Part shown: positions 15,705-23,769 of the stretch, piece after piece
Layout of the letters: every line of letters begins with the position of its first letter
Numbering within the stretch: position 1 is the first letter of the stretch
Origin: Yimella lutea
Lineage (GTDB): Bacteria; Actinomycetota; Actinomycetes; Actinomycetales; Dermatophilaceae
Length of the DNA stretch: 64,000 nucleotides
Direction: 5' to 3'
Assembly (NCBI RefSeq): GCF_006715095.1
Contig: NZ_VFMO01000001.1
Coordinates: forward strand, 434,001-498,000
Notes under the pieces: generated by a model
Databases searched by the model: none
Told to the model about the DNA's origin: nothing
The model's input: only the letters and a program-made list of their open reading frames with translations
Program-made: the position numbers and the translations under genes

Positions 15705-16838
15705 TCAGCTCCCGCCGCCGCAGCCCCCGCCGCCACCGCAGCTCGACCCGCTGCACGAGCTCGAACTTCCACAACTGGCTCCACTCGAGCAGCTGCTCCA
15801 ACCCCCACCGGACGAGCCACCGTCCGACCCGCCCGAGCCGCCACCGATGTCTCCACCGAACGAGTCCATCGACGAACCGAAGTCGCCGATGCCGTCGGTC
15901 AGTCCACCGATCGAGTCGCCGAACCCGTCGAACCCGCTGTCGAAGAACCCGCCGTCGAACCCACCGTCCCCGAAGCCACCGAAGTCCACGCCGCCGAACC
16001 ACGCGAGGTCCGTCCCCCAGGTGCTGAGGATGACGGCGTCCGTCGCCCCGACGCTGCCGTCACCGATCCCGGCGTTGCGGGCGACGTCCTTGAAGACCTT
16101 CGCCCAGTGCTCGGCCTCACCGAGCGCGATGGCCCACGGCAGATAGCGGCTGAAGATCGAAGCGGCCTGCTCTACACGGATCTGGTCGGCCTCGGCGGTC
16201 TTGAGGTACTGGTGGAACTGGTCGGTCTGCGCCTGCAGCGCCGTCCGGATCGGGTGACGCTCGAACCGGTTCCCGGCGCCGATGGCCACGTCGGCGTCCT
16301 TGTTCATGCAGTCGCGGACGATCTGACCGACGCCTGCACGGGCACGCCGGCTGAGGGCGTCCATCGCGGTGGCGTCGCCCGGGTTGCCCTGCGGAAACGC
16401 CATCAGCATGAGTTCGTGCGGGGCGCCGACCAGCTGGCTCGCGTCTTTGTTCGTACGGGTCAGATTCCAGTCGGTGTTCGAACGCCGGCGCGACTGGTCT
16501 GCATTCGGGTCCTTGTCGATGCGGATGTACCCGGCCACGGCCAGGTCGACGACGAGGGCGCCGAAGTCACGTCCGCCGACTCCCTTCGGCCCGAGCGCGC
16601 CGGTCATCCACGACAGGATTCGCTCCGGCGGCTCGAACCTGGGCGGCGGCGGGTTGGGCAAAAGGTTCTTGGACGACACGAATTGCGTCGGGTGCGCGTC
16701 CGGGTTGGCCGGAATCACTCCCGGAGCCACCCCGTCGAAGACCGGAACCTTCGAGTTCTTGGCGTTCAGAGCCTTCAGCCCGAACACGACGGCAACGACG
16801 ATGAGGATGCACAGCACTACCCCGATGACCGGATCCAT
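15705..16838 (-). CDS. DUF2207-like membrane protein, short form with Gly/Ser/Cys-rich tail
   Basis: The chosen ATG at 16838 gives 377 residues; a GTG at 16871 is possible. A single N-terminal transmembrane helix (PVIGVVLCILIVVAVVFGL) is followed by a segment that resembles the C-terminal cytosolic half of DUF2207 proteins: PPPPRFEPPERILSWMTGAL, DLAVAGYIRI and IFSRYLPWAIALGEAEHWAK. The extracellular N-terminal domain and several helices of full DUF2207 proteins are missing. The end is extremely Gly/Ser-rich with Cys pairs (for example SSCSSGASCGSSSSCSGSSC). The function is unknown. It lies outside the Fha operon, with 276 bases between it and fhaA. Confidence 0.6.
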   Translation of the reverse strand: MDPVIGVVLCILIVVAVVFGLKALNAKNSKVPVFDGVAPGVIPANPDAHPTQFVSSKNLLPNPPPPRFEPPERILSWMTGALGPKGVGGRDFGALVVDLAVAGYIRIDKDPNADQSRRRSNTDWNLTRTNKDASQLVGAPHELMLMAFPQGNPGDATAMDALSRRARAGVGQIVRDCMNKDADVAIGAGNRFERHPIRTALQAQTDQFHQYLKTAEADQIRVEQAASIFSRYLPWAIALGEAEHWAKVFKDVARNAGIGDGSVGATDAVILSTWGTDLAWFGGVDFGGFGDGGFDGGFFDSGFDGFGDSIGGLTDGIGDFGSSMDSFGGDIGGGSGGSDGGSSGGGWSSCSSGASCGSSSSCSGSSCGGGGGCGGGS

Positions 16839-16889
16839 GCGCCCGATCCTGACACGTTGCCCGGAATTCACGCACGAAAGCGCGACGAT

Positions 16890-16935
16890 CGCGCGTTACG
16901 ACGGAGTACAGACGCGTACCTCGGCGTAACGCGCG
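16890..16935. repeat. 11-bp perfect inverted repeat upstream of the DUF2207-like gene
   Basis: CGCGCGTTACG at 16890-16900 is exactly complementary to CGTAACGCGCG at 16925-16935, with 24 bases between. It is 50-100 bases upstream of the leftward start at 16838, so an operator or promoter-associated element is plausible. The rest of the 350-base gene-free stretch 16839-17188 holds the DnaA box below and the tRNA promoter. Confidence 0.5.
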
Positions 16936-17076
16936 TCCGTAGCTCCTTCGTCCGTGCCTGCCGCGAACTCATCTGACCGATCTCCACAGGTACCTCCCAC
17001 CCATCCGCCCACCAGCCCGCGCCGGACACCGGTTGAACAGGCGACCGTTACACATGTCTCAACATGTTCTCCCCAC

Positions 17077-17085
17077 TTATCCACA
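17077..17085 (+). promoter_or_regulatory. Perfect DnaA box upstream of tRNA-Leu
   Basis: TTATCCACA is an exact consensus box. It sits in a patch with related strings (CTCCCCAC just before it, CTCCACAG and CAGTTGTG after it) between 17040 and 17110. It is the second DnaA-box region in the window. Confidence 0.6.
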
Positions 17086-17188
17086 CTGTTCTCCACAGTT
17101 GTGAGTAGCCAGTGTGAGAGTGCTCACCCGGACGGGAAACAACTCGATTTGTGTCAGGGACCTCGACAAGGCAAACTTGGGTGGTCTC

Positions 17189-17272
17189 GCGCGAGTGGCG
17201 GAATAGGCAGACGCGCACGGTTCAGGTCCGTGTGCCCGAAAGGGCGTGGGGGTTCAACTCCCCCCTCGCGCA
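17189..17272 (+). tRNA. tRNA-Leu (anticodon CAG)
   Basis: The acceptor stem GCGCGAG (17189-17195) pairs exactly with CTCGCGC (17265-17271), and the discriminator base is A. The anticodon arm is CACGG TTCAGGT CCGTG, giving anticodon CAG. A long variable arm (TGCCCGAAAGGGCG region) and a T arm GGGGG TTCAACT CCCCC complete a class II tRNA of 84 nt. CCA is not encoded. Confidence 0.95.
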
Positions 17273-17282
17273 CGCGAAGACC

Positions 17283-17314
17283 GAAGGGCGGATCCTCTTG
17301 AGGATCCGCCCTTC
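17283..17314 (+). terminator. Hairpin downstream of tRNA-Leu
   Basis: A 14-bp perfect stem (17283-17296 with 17301-17314) with a CTTG loop starts 11 bases after the tRNA. It is a likely terminator for the tRNA transcript, although no T tract follows. Confidence 0.75.
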
Positions 17315-17388
17315 GTCGTATAGCGCTCGTAGAGCACGGCCGCCAACAGATCGAGGTCTCCCACGCCGGTGGACGAGGTCTCCAAGGT

Positions 17389-17433
17389 GGTCGAGTAGGT
17401 GCGGAGCGTCAGCGGAGTGCCGCGATCGAGACC
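17389..17433 (+). repeat. 45-bp dispersed element, copy 1
   Basis: This copy has the ends GGTCGAGTAG and GATCGAGACC with a variable GC-rich centre. Two further 45-bp copies lie at 19467-19511 and 29843-29887. The terminal halves are partly complementary, so it is a REP-like palindromic unit. It lies in the noncoding stretch between tRNA-Leu and the acyl-CoA dehydrogenase gene. Confidence 0.7.
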
Positions 17434-17511
17434 AGGTGAGGGTCGCTGGGACGCAACCACACAGCTCGAGAAGCCCGGAGATCATCCACCTGATTCCAGC
17501 CGCCACCTTGA

Positions 17512-17531
17512 ACCTGAATCCGGATTCAGGT
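17512..17531. promoter_or_regulatory. 20-bp perfect palindrome, probable TetR operator
   Basis: ACCTGAATCCGGATTCAGGT is fully self-complementary. It ends 35 bases before the acyl-CoA dehydrogenase start, where it would overlap a promoter. A TetR-family gene lies directly downstream of that gene, so autoregulation of the pair is likely. A partial half-site, ACCTGATTCC, lies nearby at about 17488. Confidence 0.8.
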
Positions 17532-17565
17532 AAGACTGGAGGAAACCACCGACGAGAGGCGAACC

Positions 17566-18789
17566 ATGTTCGAACCCAGTGAGCGCGGCCAGGAGTACCG
17601 GGAGAAGTTGCTGTCCTTCATGGACGAGTACGTCTACCCGGCCGAGAGCGTGTACCACGAGCAGATGGTGACGTCCGGCGACGTCAACCACCACCCGCAG
17701 GTGCTGGAGGACCTCAAGGCCGAGGCACGCGACCGCGGTCTGTGGAACCTGTTCCACCCGCACAAGGAGTGGGGCCCCGGCCTGTCGAACCTCGACTACG
17801 CGCACCTCGCCGAGGTCATGGGACGCAGCATCGAGCTCGCACCTGAGGCGACGAACTGCAACGCGCCCGACACCGGCAACATGGAGGTGCTGACTCTCTT
17901 CGGCACCGACGAGCACAAGGAGAAGTGGCTCAAGCCGCTCCTCGACGGCAAGATCGCCTCGGCCTTCGCGATGACCGAGCCGGCCGTCGCCAGCTCGGAC
18001 GCCACCAACATCGAGACGCAGATGGTTGCCGACGGTGACGAGTACGTCATCAACGGCCGCAAGTGGTGGACCTCCAACGCCCTGCACAAGAACTGCAAGG
18101 TCCTCATCGTGATGGGCAAGACCGATCCGTCGGCCGAGAAGCACCGCCAGCAGTCGATGATGGTCGTCCCGCTCGACACCCCCGGTGTGAAGGTCGTCCG
18201 CGGCCTGCCGGTCTTCGGCTACCAGGACCGCGAGGGTCACGCCGAGGTCATCTTCGAGGACGTCCGCGTCCCGAAGTCGGCGCTGCTGGCCGGTGAGGGT
18301 GACGGCTTCATGATCAGTCAGGCACGTCTCGGTCCGGGCCGAATTCACCACTGCATGAGGGCAATCGGTGTCGCCGAGCGCGCCCTCGACCTGATGATCG
18401 ACCGCGCCCAGTCGCGCGTCACCTTCGGTCAGCCGATCGCCAACCGCTCCAACATCCAGGACTGGATCGCCGAGTCGCGCATGGAGATCGAGATGGCCCG
18501 CCTGCTCACCCTGAAGGCGGCGTACCTGATGGACACCGTCGGCAACAAGGGCGCCCGCACCGAGATCTCCGCGATCAAGGTCGTCGCACCGAACGTCGCG
18601 CTCAAGGTCATCGACCGCGCGATCCAGGTGCACGGCGGCGGCGGCGTGAGCGACGACTTCCCGCTGGCGAAGATGTACGCCCACATGCGCACCCTGCGTC
18701 TGGCCGATGGCCCGGACGAGGTGCACAAGATGACGATCGCCCGCCAGGAACTGCGTCGCCGCGACGCCAACTGGGGCAAGAAGTCGTGA
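17566..18789 (+). CDS. Acyl-CoA dehydrogenase family protein (FadE type)
   Basis: The 407-residue FAD-dependent dehydrogenase catalyses alpha,beta-dehydrogenation of an acyl-CoA thioester, feeding electrons to ETF. Seen signatures: [17 protein letters not shown] for the FAD/substrate region, a middle beta-barrel ending FEDVRVP, and the C-terminal helical bundle with [19 protein letters not shown] and [20 protein letters not shown]. The long N-terminal helix set and the [13 protein letters not shown] motif resemble the ACAD10/11-like group, which includes long- or branched-chain and 4-hydroxyacid enzymes; the substrate is uncertain. GGAGG lies upstream of the ATG. It overlaps the TetR gene by 4 bases (GTGA) and is preceded by the palindromic operator. 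Confidence 0.93.
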   Translation: MFEPSERGQEYREKLLSFMDEYVYPAESVYHEQMVTSGDVNHHPQVLEDLKAEARDRGLWNLFHPHKEWGPGLSNLDYAHLAEVMGRSIELAPEATNCNAPDTGNMEVLTLFGTDEHKEKWLKPLLDGKIASAFAMTEPAVASSDATNIETQMVADGDEYVINGRKWWTSNALHKNCKVLIVMGKTDPSAEKHRQQSMMVVPLDTPGVKVVRGLPVFGYQDREGHAEVIFEDVRVPKSALLAGEGDGFMISQARLGPGRIHHCMRAIGVAERALDLMIDRAQSRVTFGQPIANRSNIQDWIAESRMEIEMARLLTLKAAYLMDTVGNKGARTEISAIKVVAPNVALKVIDRAIQVHGGGGVSDDFPLAKMYAHMRTLRLADGPDEVHKMTIARQELRRRDANWGKKS

Positions 18790-19451
18790 CCGCGGCGCGC
18801 TCGGCCTCGTTGCCGGCGCTGGTCGACCCGTCGATGGTCGGCGTCCAACCGCAGACACCGCGCGGCCGCCGGACGCGGGATAACCTCGTCCGTGCGGCCC
18901 GCACCGTCTTCGAACGCGACGGGTACGTCGACTCGCGCCTGGTCGACATCGTGGCCGAGGCGCAGTGTTCGATCGGCACGTTCTACACCTGGTTCGACGG
19001 CAAGGACGAAGTGTTCGCGGCGGTGCTGCACGAGGCTCAGGCCGACATGCTGCACCCCGGCACCGGACGCATCGCCCCGGCCGACGACCCGGTGGCGATC
19101 ATCGCCGAGAGCAATCGGGCCTATTTCGAAGCGTTTTCACGTAACGCGCGGCTGAACCAGTTGCTCGGGCAGGTGGCCTCGGTCGACCCGCGTTTCCGCG
19201 ATCTGCGTAAAGCGAGGGCGGACGCGTTCATCGACCGCAACACCCGCGCGATCCGTGACCTGCAGAAACGCGGCCTCGCGGACGCCGAGCTGGACGCCCG
19301 GATCGCGGCCACCGCGCTCTCGGGCATGGTCTCCCGCCTGGCGAACGACTCCTACCTGTTCGACGACAACACCCCGGTCGACGCGCTGGTCACCACCGCC
19401 ACGAGACTCTGGACCAACGCCCTCGGCCTCACCATGCCCACGTACAGGTGA
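18786..19451 (+). CDS. TetR/AcrR family transcriptional regulator
   Basis: The GTG at 18786 overlaps the dehydrogenase stop. The 221-residue product has a TetR helix-turn-helix at residues ~28-72: [20 protein letters not shown], then [20 protein letters not shown]. The helical C-terminal ligand domain is not assignable to a ligand by eye; an acyl-CoA is the natural guess given the cotranscribed acyl-CoA dehydrogenase. The 20-bp palindrome upstream of that gene is its likely operator. Confidence 0.9.
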   Translation: MTAARSASLPALVDPSMVGVQPQTPRGRRTRDNLVRAARTVFERDGYVDSRLVDIVAEAQCSIGTFYTWFDGKDEVFAAVLHEAQADMLHPGTGRIAPADDPVAIIAESNRAYFEAFSRNARLNQLLGQVASVDPRFRDLRKARADAFIDRNTRAIRDLQKRGLADAELDARIAATALSGMVSRLANDSYLFDDNTPVDALVTTATRLWTNALGLTMPTYR

Positions 19452-19466
19452 CCGTGTTCCGCACCA

Positions 19467-19511
19467 GGTCTCGATCGCGCTCGGTCGGTAGCCCTCCCTC
19501 ACTACTCGACC
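19467..19511 (-). repeat. 45-bp dispersed element, copy 2 (reverse orientation)
   Basis: The reverse complement starts GGTCGAGTAGTGAGGGAGGG and ends GCGCGATCGAGACC. It is nearly identical to copy 3 at 29843-29887 and shares its ends with copy 1. It lies 15 bases after the TetR stop. Confidence 0.75.
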
Positions 19512-19557
19512 GGCGGTCTGCCCCACGCCGGCCGAGTCGCCCAGTGCCGACGATCGC

Positions 19558-19717
19558 GCTGGTTGAGCCCGACCGACGCCGACAATCGCGCTGGTTGAGC
19601 CAGGCTGATACCGACGATCCGGTTGGTTGAGCCAGGCTGATACCGACGATCCGGTTGGTTGAGCCAGGCTGATACCGACAATCCCGCTGGTTGAGCCAGG
19701 CTGATGACGAAGGAATC
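19558..19717 (+). repeat. Tandem array of five 32-bp units
   Basis: Units start at 19558, 19590, 19622, 19654 and 19686, each beginning G(C/T)TGGTTGAG. Units 2-4 share the core CCAGGCTGATACCGAC(G/A)ATCC; unit 1 diverges in the middle and unit 5 in its last third. The spacing is exactly 32 bases. No cas genes are present and there is no spacer/repeat alternation, so it is not CRISPR. The 347-base gene-free stretch 19452-19798 consists of this array, the 45-bp element and the oxidoreductase leader. The same GCTGGTTGAG word recurs at 27227 and 27250. Confidence 0.9.
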
Positions 19718-19798
19718 AGCCTGCGCCGAAACCTCGTGCGCGAACGAAGCGACTTCAGCAGCAATCAGGTCCCACAACGACATTCACGAAGGAAGACC

Positions 19799-20749
19799 AT
19801 GAAGGCCATTCAGATCACCACCCTCGACGGACCCGACGCCCTCGAATTCAACGAGCTGCCCGACCCGTCCGGCGACGACAAGGTCGTCATCGACGTGAAG
19901 GCGGCCGGCGTCGCCTTCCCCGAACTCCTGCAGACCCGTGGCCTCTACCAGATGAAGCCGGAAACGCCCTTCGTCCCGGGCGCCGAGGTCGCCGGCATCG
20001 TCGAGTCCGCCCCCGAAGGGAGCGGCTTGTCCCAGGGCGACCGCGTGGCAGCGCTCCCGCTGCTCGGCGGGTTCGCGCAGAAGGTCGCCGCCGACCCGTT
20101 GATGACCTTCAAGCTGCCCGACTCGGTCGGTTTCGAGGAAGGCGCGTCCTTCCTGTTCAACTACTGCACCGCCTACTTCGGACTCGTCGAACGCGGGCAG
20201 CTCGCCGAGGGTGAGACCGTCCTGGTGCACGGCGCCGCCGGCGGCATCGGCACCGCGTCCATCCAGGTCGCCAAGGCCTTCGGCGCCGGACGAGTGATCG
20301 CGGTCGTCTCGACCGATGCCAGGGGTGAGGTCGCCAAGCAGGCCGGCGCGGACGAGTACGTGCTCGCCGAGGGATTCAAGGACGCGGTCGGCAAGTCGGC
20401 CGACGTCGTCGTCGACCCAGTGGGCGGTGACCGCTTCACCGACTCGCTTCGTTGCCTGAAGGACGACGGACGCATCCTGGTCATCGGATTCACCGCCGGT
20501 TCGATTCCCGAGGTGAAGGTGAATCGCCTTCTGCTGAACAACATCTCGGTCGTCGGCGTCGGCTGGGGTGCGTACGCGTTGACGCGTCCGGGGCACATCG
20601 CCAAGGAGTGGGAGGCGCTGCGCCCGCACCTGGAGAGCGGCGTCCTGAAGCCCATCGTGGGCGACACCTACCCCCTCAAGCAGGCAGCCGAGGCGCTGAA
20701 GTCGCTGGAGACCCGCACGGTCACCGGCAAGGTCGTATTGCTGGCCTGA
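19799..20749 (+). CDS. NADPH:quinone oxidoreductase-like MDR-family enzyme
   Basis: The ATG at 19799 follows GAAGGAAGACC and gives 316 residues; the open frame continues upstream into the tandem array but has no homology. The sequence is a zinc-free medium-chain dehydrogenase/reductase: the N-terminal GroES-like domain has VPGAEVAGIVESAPEG, and the Rossmann domain has VLVHGAAGGIGTASIQVAKA, the AxxGxxG nucleotide motif typical of quinone oxidoreductases. The zinc ligands of alcohol dehydrogenases are absent. It reduces quinones or enones with NADPH. No operon partner is obvious; the function in detail is unknown. Confidence 0.9.
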   Translation: MKAIQITTLDGPDALEFNELPDPSGDDKVVIDVKAAGVAFPELLQTRGLYQMKPETPFVPGAEVAGIVESAPEGSGLSQGDRVAALPLLGGFAQKVAADPLMTFKLPDSVGFEEGASFLFNYCTAYFGLVERGQLAEGETVLVHGAAGGIGTASIQVAKAFGAGRVIAVVSTDARGEVAKQAGADEYVLAEGFKDAVGKSADVVVDPVGGDRFTDSLRCLKDDGRILVIGFTAGSIPEVKVNRLLLNNISVVGVGWGAYALTRPGHIAKEWEALRPHLESGVLKPIVGDTYPLKQAAEALKSLETRTVTGKVVLLA

Positions 20750-21002
20750 GTCAGGTGAACAGAACGCTGACCGGAATCCGCCGTGGTGAAGACATTCATC
20801 GCGGACCGGCGAGAACACGTCTTCCGAGCGCACCACGGCGGCGGACGCAGCCGCGTCCATCATGCGTGAGACGACGTCCCGGGCGGGCCTGTCGAGCGCA
20901 GACAAGGCCAAGCTGGACCGACGAAGCCGACCCGCGCTCGGTTGGTCGCGACGAAGGGGTCCGCATCGCGGGTCGGCGTCGCCGGCCTGCGATAGTCGGA
21001 CA

Positions 21003-21659
21003 ATGCCGGACGACATCGACCTCGACGACGCGATGGATGCGGTCCGCCAGGGACGCGTTCGCGTCACCGGACGCACCCGAGCCATCGCACTCCTGCTCCA
21101 CGGCGGGCGCGCAACGGAGTTGCAGCCCAAGCGTTTTCGCGACATCTCCTACCTACGGATGCTCCCCTTCGCGTCGGCCGTCCGGCGGGTGTCGAGGGGC
21201 CGGGTCGCCCCGGTGCTGGTGCACAACACGCACGGTGGCTGGGTGGCGCAGTCCGGGAGCGGAGTCGTCCAGGCCCGTGAACTCGTCCGCCGGTTGCATG
21301 CCGAGTACGACCTGCCGATCGTGCTGCTGGGTCACTCCAGCGGGGGGTGGGCGGCGATCCGCGCCGGACGCGAGAAGTCGGTGATCGGCAGCGTCGCCCT
21401 TGCGCCCTGGGTGGCCGACGACGAACACGCAGAACCGTTGCGCGAGAAAATCGTTCGAGTCATCCACGGTGAGAACGACACCGTCTGCTCGCCCGCGAAA
21501 GCGCGCCGGTTCGTCGAACGGCTCCAGGCACTAGGGGCAGACGCGACCTACACCGAGGTGCCCGGCGGCGGTCATGCGTTGATCGACAAACCGTGGCGCT
21601 GGCACAACCTCGCCGCGAGCGCTGTCACCGAGATCAGCTCGGAACGCAGCTCTCGATAG
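21003..21659 (+). CDS. Alpha/beta hydrolase
   Basis: The ATG at 21003 gives 218 residues. The nucleophile elbow is GHSSGGW with Ser in GxSxG; the Asp is in GENDTVC and the His in GGGHALID, so a complete triad is visible. The oxyanion region is LLLHGG near residue 30. The small size and lack of a signal peptide suggest a cytoplasmic esterase or dienelactone-hydrolase-like enzyme; the substrate is unknown. Its 3' end overlaps the convergent lipoprotein gene by 26 bases. The 253-base gap before it (20750-21002) shows no gene, repeat or clear promoter. Confidence 0.82.
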   Translation: MPDDIDLDDAMDAVRQGRVRVTGRTRAIALLLHGGRATELQPKRFRDISYLRMLPFASAVRRVSRGRVAPVLVHNTHGGWVAQSGSGVVQARELVRRLHAEYDLPIVLLGHSSGGWAAIRAGREKSVIGSVALAPWVADDEHAEPLREKIVRVIHGENDTVCSPAKARRFVERLQALGADATYTEVPGGGHALIDKPWRWHNLAASAVTEISSERSSR

Positions 21660-22764
21660 GCGTGGTTTCGCAGGTGTCCCACGGCCGGTAGCCGGTGACC
21701 ATCCACCGACCGCTCTGCTTGGTAACGGTCAAGGTCGCGTACCAGACGTTGTCGGTGTGGTTCTCGCCCACTTCGGCCACGCACGTCCACGGGGTGCCGC
21801 CCTTCGGCGTGCACGTGTCGTAGACGACGTTCTCGATCCCGCCGCTGTCGGTGCCACGAATCGCCGCGGGCGTTCCGTACTGAGCGGCCTTGGTCTCGTT
21901 CTTCGCTCCGATCGCACGCAGGAACGCGTTCGCAGTGCCGACCTGGTCGAGGCCAGAGGCGGCCGGGGACGAGGCGGCGGACACCTTCGTCGCGGTGGCA
22001 AACCACGCCTTGCGGATCGAGACCTTCTTCATCGCGCCGTTGCCGGTTGCTGCATCGGCAGTCCACGCCGCTGCGCTTCGGTCGAAGCTGCTCGGGAGCG
22101 GGTCTGCGCTGGAACGCGCGAACAAGCCGCGGCCGTCGGCGCAGGAGTACCAGGACAACCGCTGGTCCGGGCGCGGCGGGTGGTGCGCATGGCTGACCAC
22201 CTCACAGCGCACGCCGTCACTCAACTGGACGGCGAACGGAGAGGCCGATGCCGGTGCTTTCACCGCACTGCCGTCCGGAGTGTCGATCAGCGCCAGCTCA
22301 CGGTTGAACGCGGAGTGCAGACATGCGGACGTTCCATCGCTCAGTGGCCAGCAGGCGTTCAGGCCCTGTGCGTTCGAGCCGCAGTGGAAGATGCCGTCGG
22401 CGATCGCGAAACCTGACGGGTCTGTGTAGCCGCCGCAGCCCATCGAGTCGCGGCGCGTCGTCCATCCGGGTGCGAGGGTGCCCGAGGTCGTACGTGGGTT
22501 GATGCCGACGATCTCGGTACGCCCACCGGATGTGCTGCTGGGCGTCGACGATGCGGACGAGCTCGGCGAGGCCAAGGAGGTCAAGGCGGAGGATGACGTA
22601 GGCCTCGGCGACCCGGTCGTCGTCGAGGCGCTCGAGGTGCTCGACCCGGTCGCGCTCGCCGAACTTGCCGGCGATGACTTCGTCGCGGCGTCGTTCGAAC
22701 CACCGTTGCAACCACTCAGCACCAGCACCGCCGCGGCCGTTGCTCCCAGCATGCGTCGCTTCAC
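21634..22764 (-). CDS. Secreted lipoprotein with Ser/Thr-rich linker
   Basis: The GTG at 22764 is preceded by CAAGGGGGACAC, a strong ribosome site, and begins an authentic lipoprotein signal: VKRRMLGATAAAVLVLSGC, with the lipobox LSGC making Cys19 the lipidated residue. A Ser/Thr/Ala-rich linker (~25-95) leads to a globular part with eight or more Cys, likely forming disulfides outside the cell (for example SMGCGGYTDP, FHCGSNAQGLNACW, DTCTPKGGTPWTC). The protein has 376 residues and I do not recognise the domain. The C-terminal ~110 residues (VGTANAFLRAIGAKNETKAA onward) look like an NTF2/DUF4878-type module. Confidence 0.75.
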   Translation of the reverse strand: MKRRMLGATAAAVLVLSGCNGGSNDAATKSSPASSASATGSSTSSASTTTGSPRPTSSSALTSLASPSSSASSTPSSTSGGRTEIVGINPRTTSGTLAPGWTTRRDSMGCGGYTDPSGFAIADGIFHCGSNAQGLNACWPLSDGTSACLHSAFNRELALIDTPDGSAVKAPASASPFAVQLSDGVRCEVVSHAHHPPRPDQRLSWYSCADGRGLFARSSADPLPSSFDRSAAAWTADAATGNGAMKKVSIRKAWFATATKVSAASSPAASGLDQVGTANAFLRAIGAKNETKAAQYGTPAAIRGTDSGGIENVVYDTCTPKGGTPWTCVAEVGENHTDNVWYATLTVTKQSGRWMVTGYRPWDTCETTPIESCVPS

Positions 22765-22997
22765 GTGTCCCCCTTGATCGTGGCCCCCCTTGAAGGGCTC
22801 TGCATCTGGATCGTATTGCTCGGCACTGACACCCTCCGGGCAACGGCCGACACGCCGCCTCGAACTTCGCTCGTCCGACACCGACACGACGCACCGAGGC
22901 AATGGATTGGCCACTTACGCGGCGTAGTACTACCATTTATAGTAGGTAGGGCGAACCGCCCCGGATCGCCCACCACCCCGTGGGAGGGATGTTGGCC

Positions 22998-23594
22998 ATG
23001 AGCAACACGACAGACCGCGGAGTTGACGAAGGACACGACCGCGCAGGGCGTCGCGACCACGACGCAACCGACCGCGCGGTGACGTTCCAGGAGGACGTCG
23101 TCCGATCCCCGATCGCTCGCTGGCTGCTGAGCATCCTGCGGATCATCCTCGGCTTCTTCTTCCTGTGGCCGTTCCTGGACAAGCTGTTCGGCCTCGGTTA
23201 CGCGACGCCCGAAGCACGCGCCTGGGTCAACGGCGGCAAGCCGGCGCAGGGATTCATGAAGAACGCGGAGGGCCCGTTCGGCGACTTCTTCAAGAACATC
23301 GCCGGCACGTGGTCCGACTGGCTGTTCATGGCCGGCCTCGCCGGTATCGGCATCGCGATGCTCTTCGGCGCGGGCCTGAAGCTCGCCGCCTGGTCGGGCA
23401 CGCTGCTGCTCTTCCTCATGTACCTCGCAGAGTTCCCGATCGGCCAGTCCGGCAAGGGCTTCACGAACCCGGTCTTCGACAGCCACTGGCTCGAGGCACT
23501 CGGACTCCTGGTGGTCGCCTACACGTTCTCCGGCGACAAGCTCGGACTCGGACGCTGGTGGGGACGCAAGGTCGGCAACGGCATCCTGCGCTGA
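22998..23594 (+). CDS. DoxX family membrane protein
   Basis: The ATG at 22998 is preferred because GGGAGG lies nine bases upstream; ATG 22989 and GTG 22980 are alternatives. The 198-residue product has a charged N-terminus and about four transmembrane helices: LLSILRIILGFFFLWPFLDK, WLFMAGLAGIGIAMLFGAGL, a third at ~135-155 and a final short one. LRIILGFFFLWPFLDKLFG is the DoxX signature region. DoxX-like proteins take part in redox or thiosulfate:quinone systems and oxidative-stress complexes; no partner is adjacent. The upstream region has an imperfect TACTACC/AGTAGGTA dyad at 22926-22949. Confidence 0.8.
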   Translation: MSNTTDRGVDEGHDRAGRRDHDATDRAVTFQEDVVRSPIARWLLSILRIILGFFFLWPFLDKLFGLGYATPEARAWVNGGKPAQGFMKNAEGPFGDFFKNIAGTWSDWLFMAGLAGIGIAMLFGAGLKLAAWSGTLLLFLMYLAEFPIGQSGKGFTNPVFDSHWLEALGLLVVAYTFSGDKLGLGRWWGRKVGNGILR

Positions 23595-23622
23595 CCGCGC
23601 CTGCGAAGAGCCGCACCCAATA

Positions 23623-23668
23623 ACGACCGGTTCCCTTGACTACAGCCGTAGTGAAGGGAGCCGGTCGT
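23623..23668. terminator. Long bidirectional hairpin terminator
   Basis: ACGACCGGTTCCCTT (23623-23637) pairs with AAGGGAGCCGGTCGT (23654-23668), with one wobble, and an inner ACTAC/GTAGT stem closes on AGCC. It lies between the ends of the DoxX gene and the small leftward ORF, and can terminate both. Confidence 0.88.
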
Positions 23669-23684
23669 CATTACGTCCATTTCT

Positions 23685-23750
23685 CTAGCGCCAGGGCTCC
23701 ACGTACGTCTGCGGGCAGGCACTTGCGTCCGGTTCGTCCTTCTTGATCAT
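23685..23750 (-). CDS. 21-codon small ORF with strong ribosome binding site
   Basis: Reading leftward, AAGGGG lies six bases before an ATG at 23750. The 21-residue peptide begins MIKKDEPDASACPQ and ends TYVEPWR, then stops with TAG, and the hairpin at 23623-23668 follows 17 bases later. So a complete Shine-Dalgarno, ORF and terminator arrangement exists. The peptide is charged, has one Cys, two aromatic residues and an Asp/Glu/Pro-rich centre. It is too short for a domain call. It may be a translated small protein, a leader peptide or a modified-peptide precursor; no maturase is nearby. Confidence 0.55.
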   Translation of the reverse strand: MIKKDEPDASACPQTYVEPWR

Positions 23751-23769
23751 TGCGTTCCCCTTAATTGGC

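Noticed and set aside
17189..17314. tRNA-Leu as an integration (att) site of the accessory region
   Set aside because: No integrase gene lies nearby and no direct repeat of the tRNA 3' end was seen at the island borders.
19558..19717. CRISPR array
   Set aside because: Units are directly adjacent with no unique spacers between repeats and there are no cas genes.
22926..22949. BlaI/CopY-type operator upstream of the DoxX gene
   Set aside because: The TACTACC/AGTAGGTA dyad is imperfect and no such regulator is nearby, so it is mentioned only within the gene entry.
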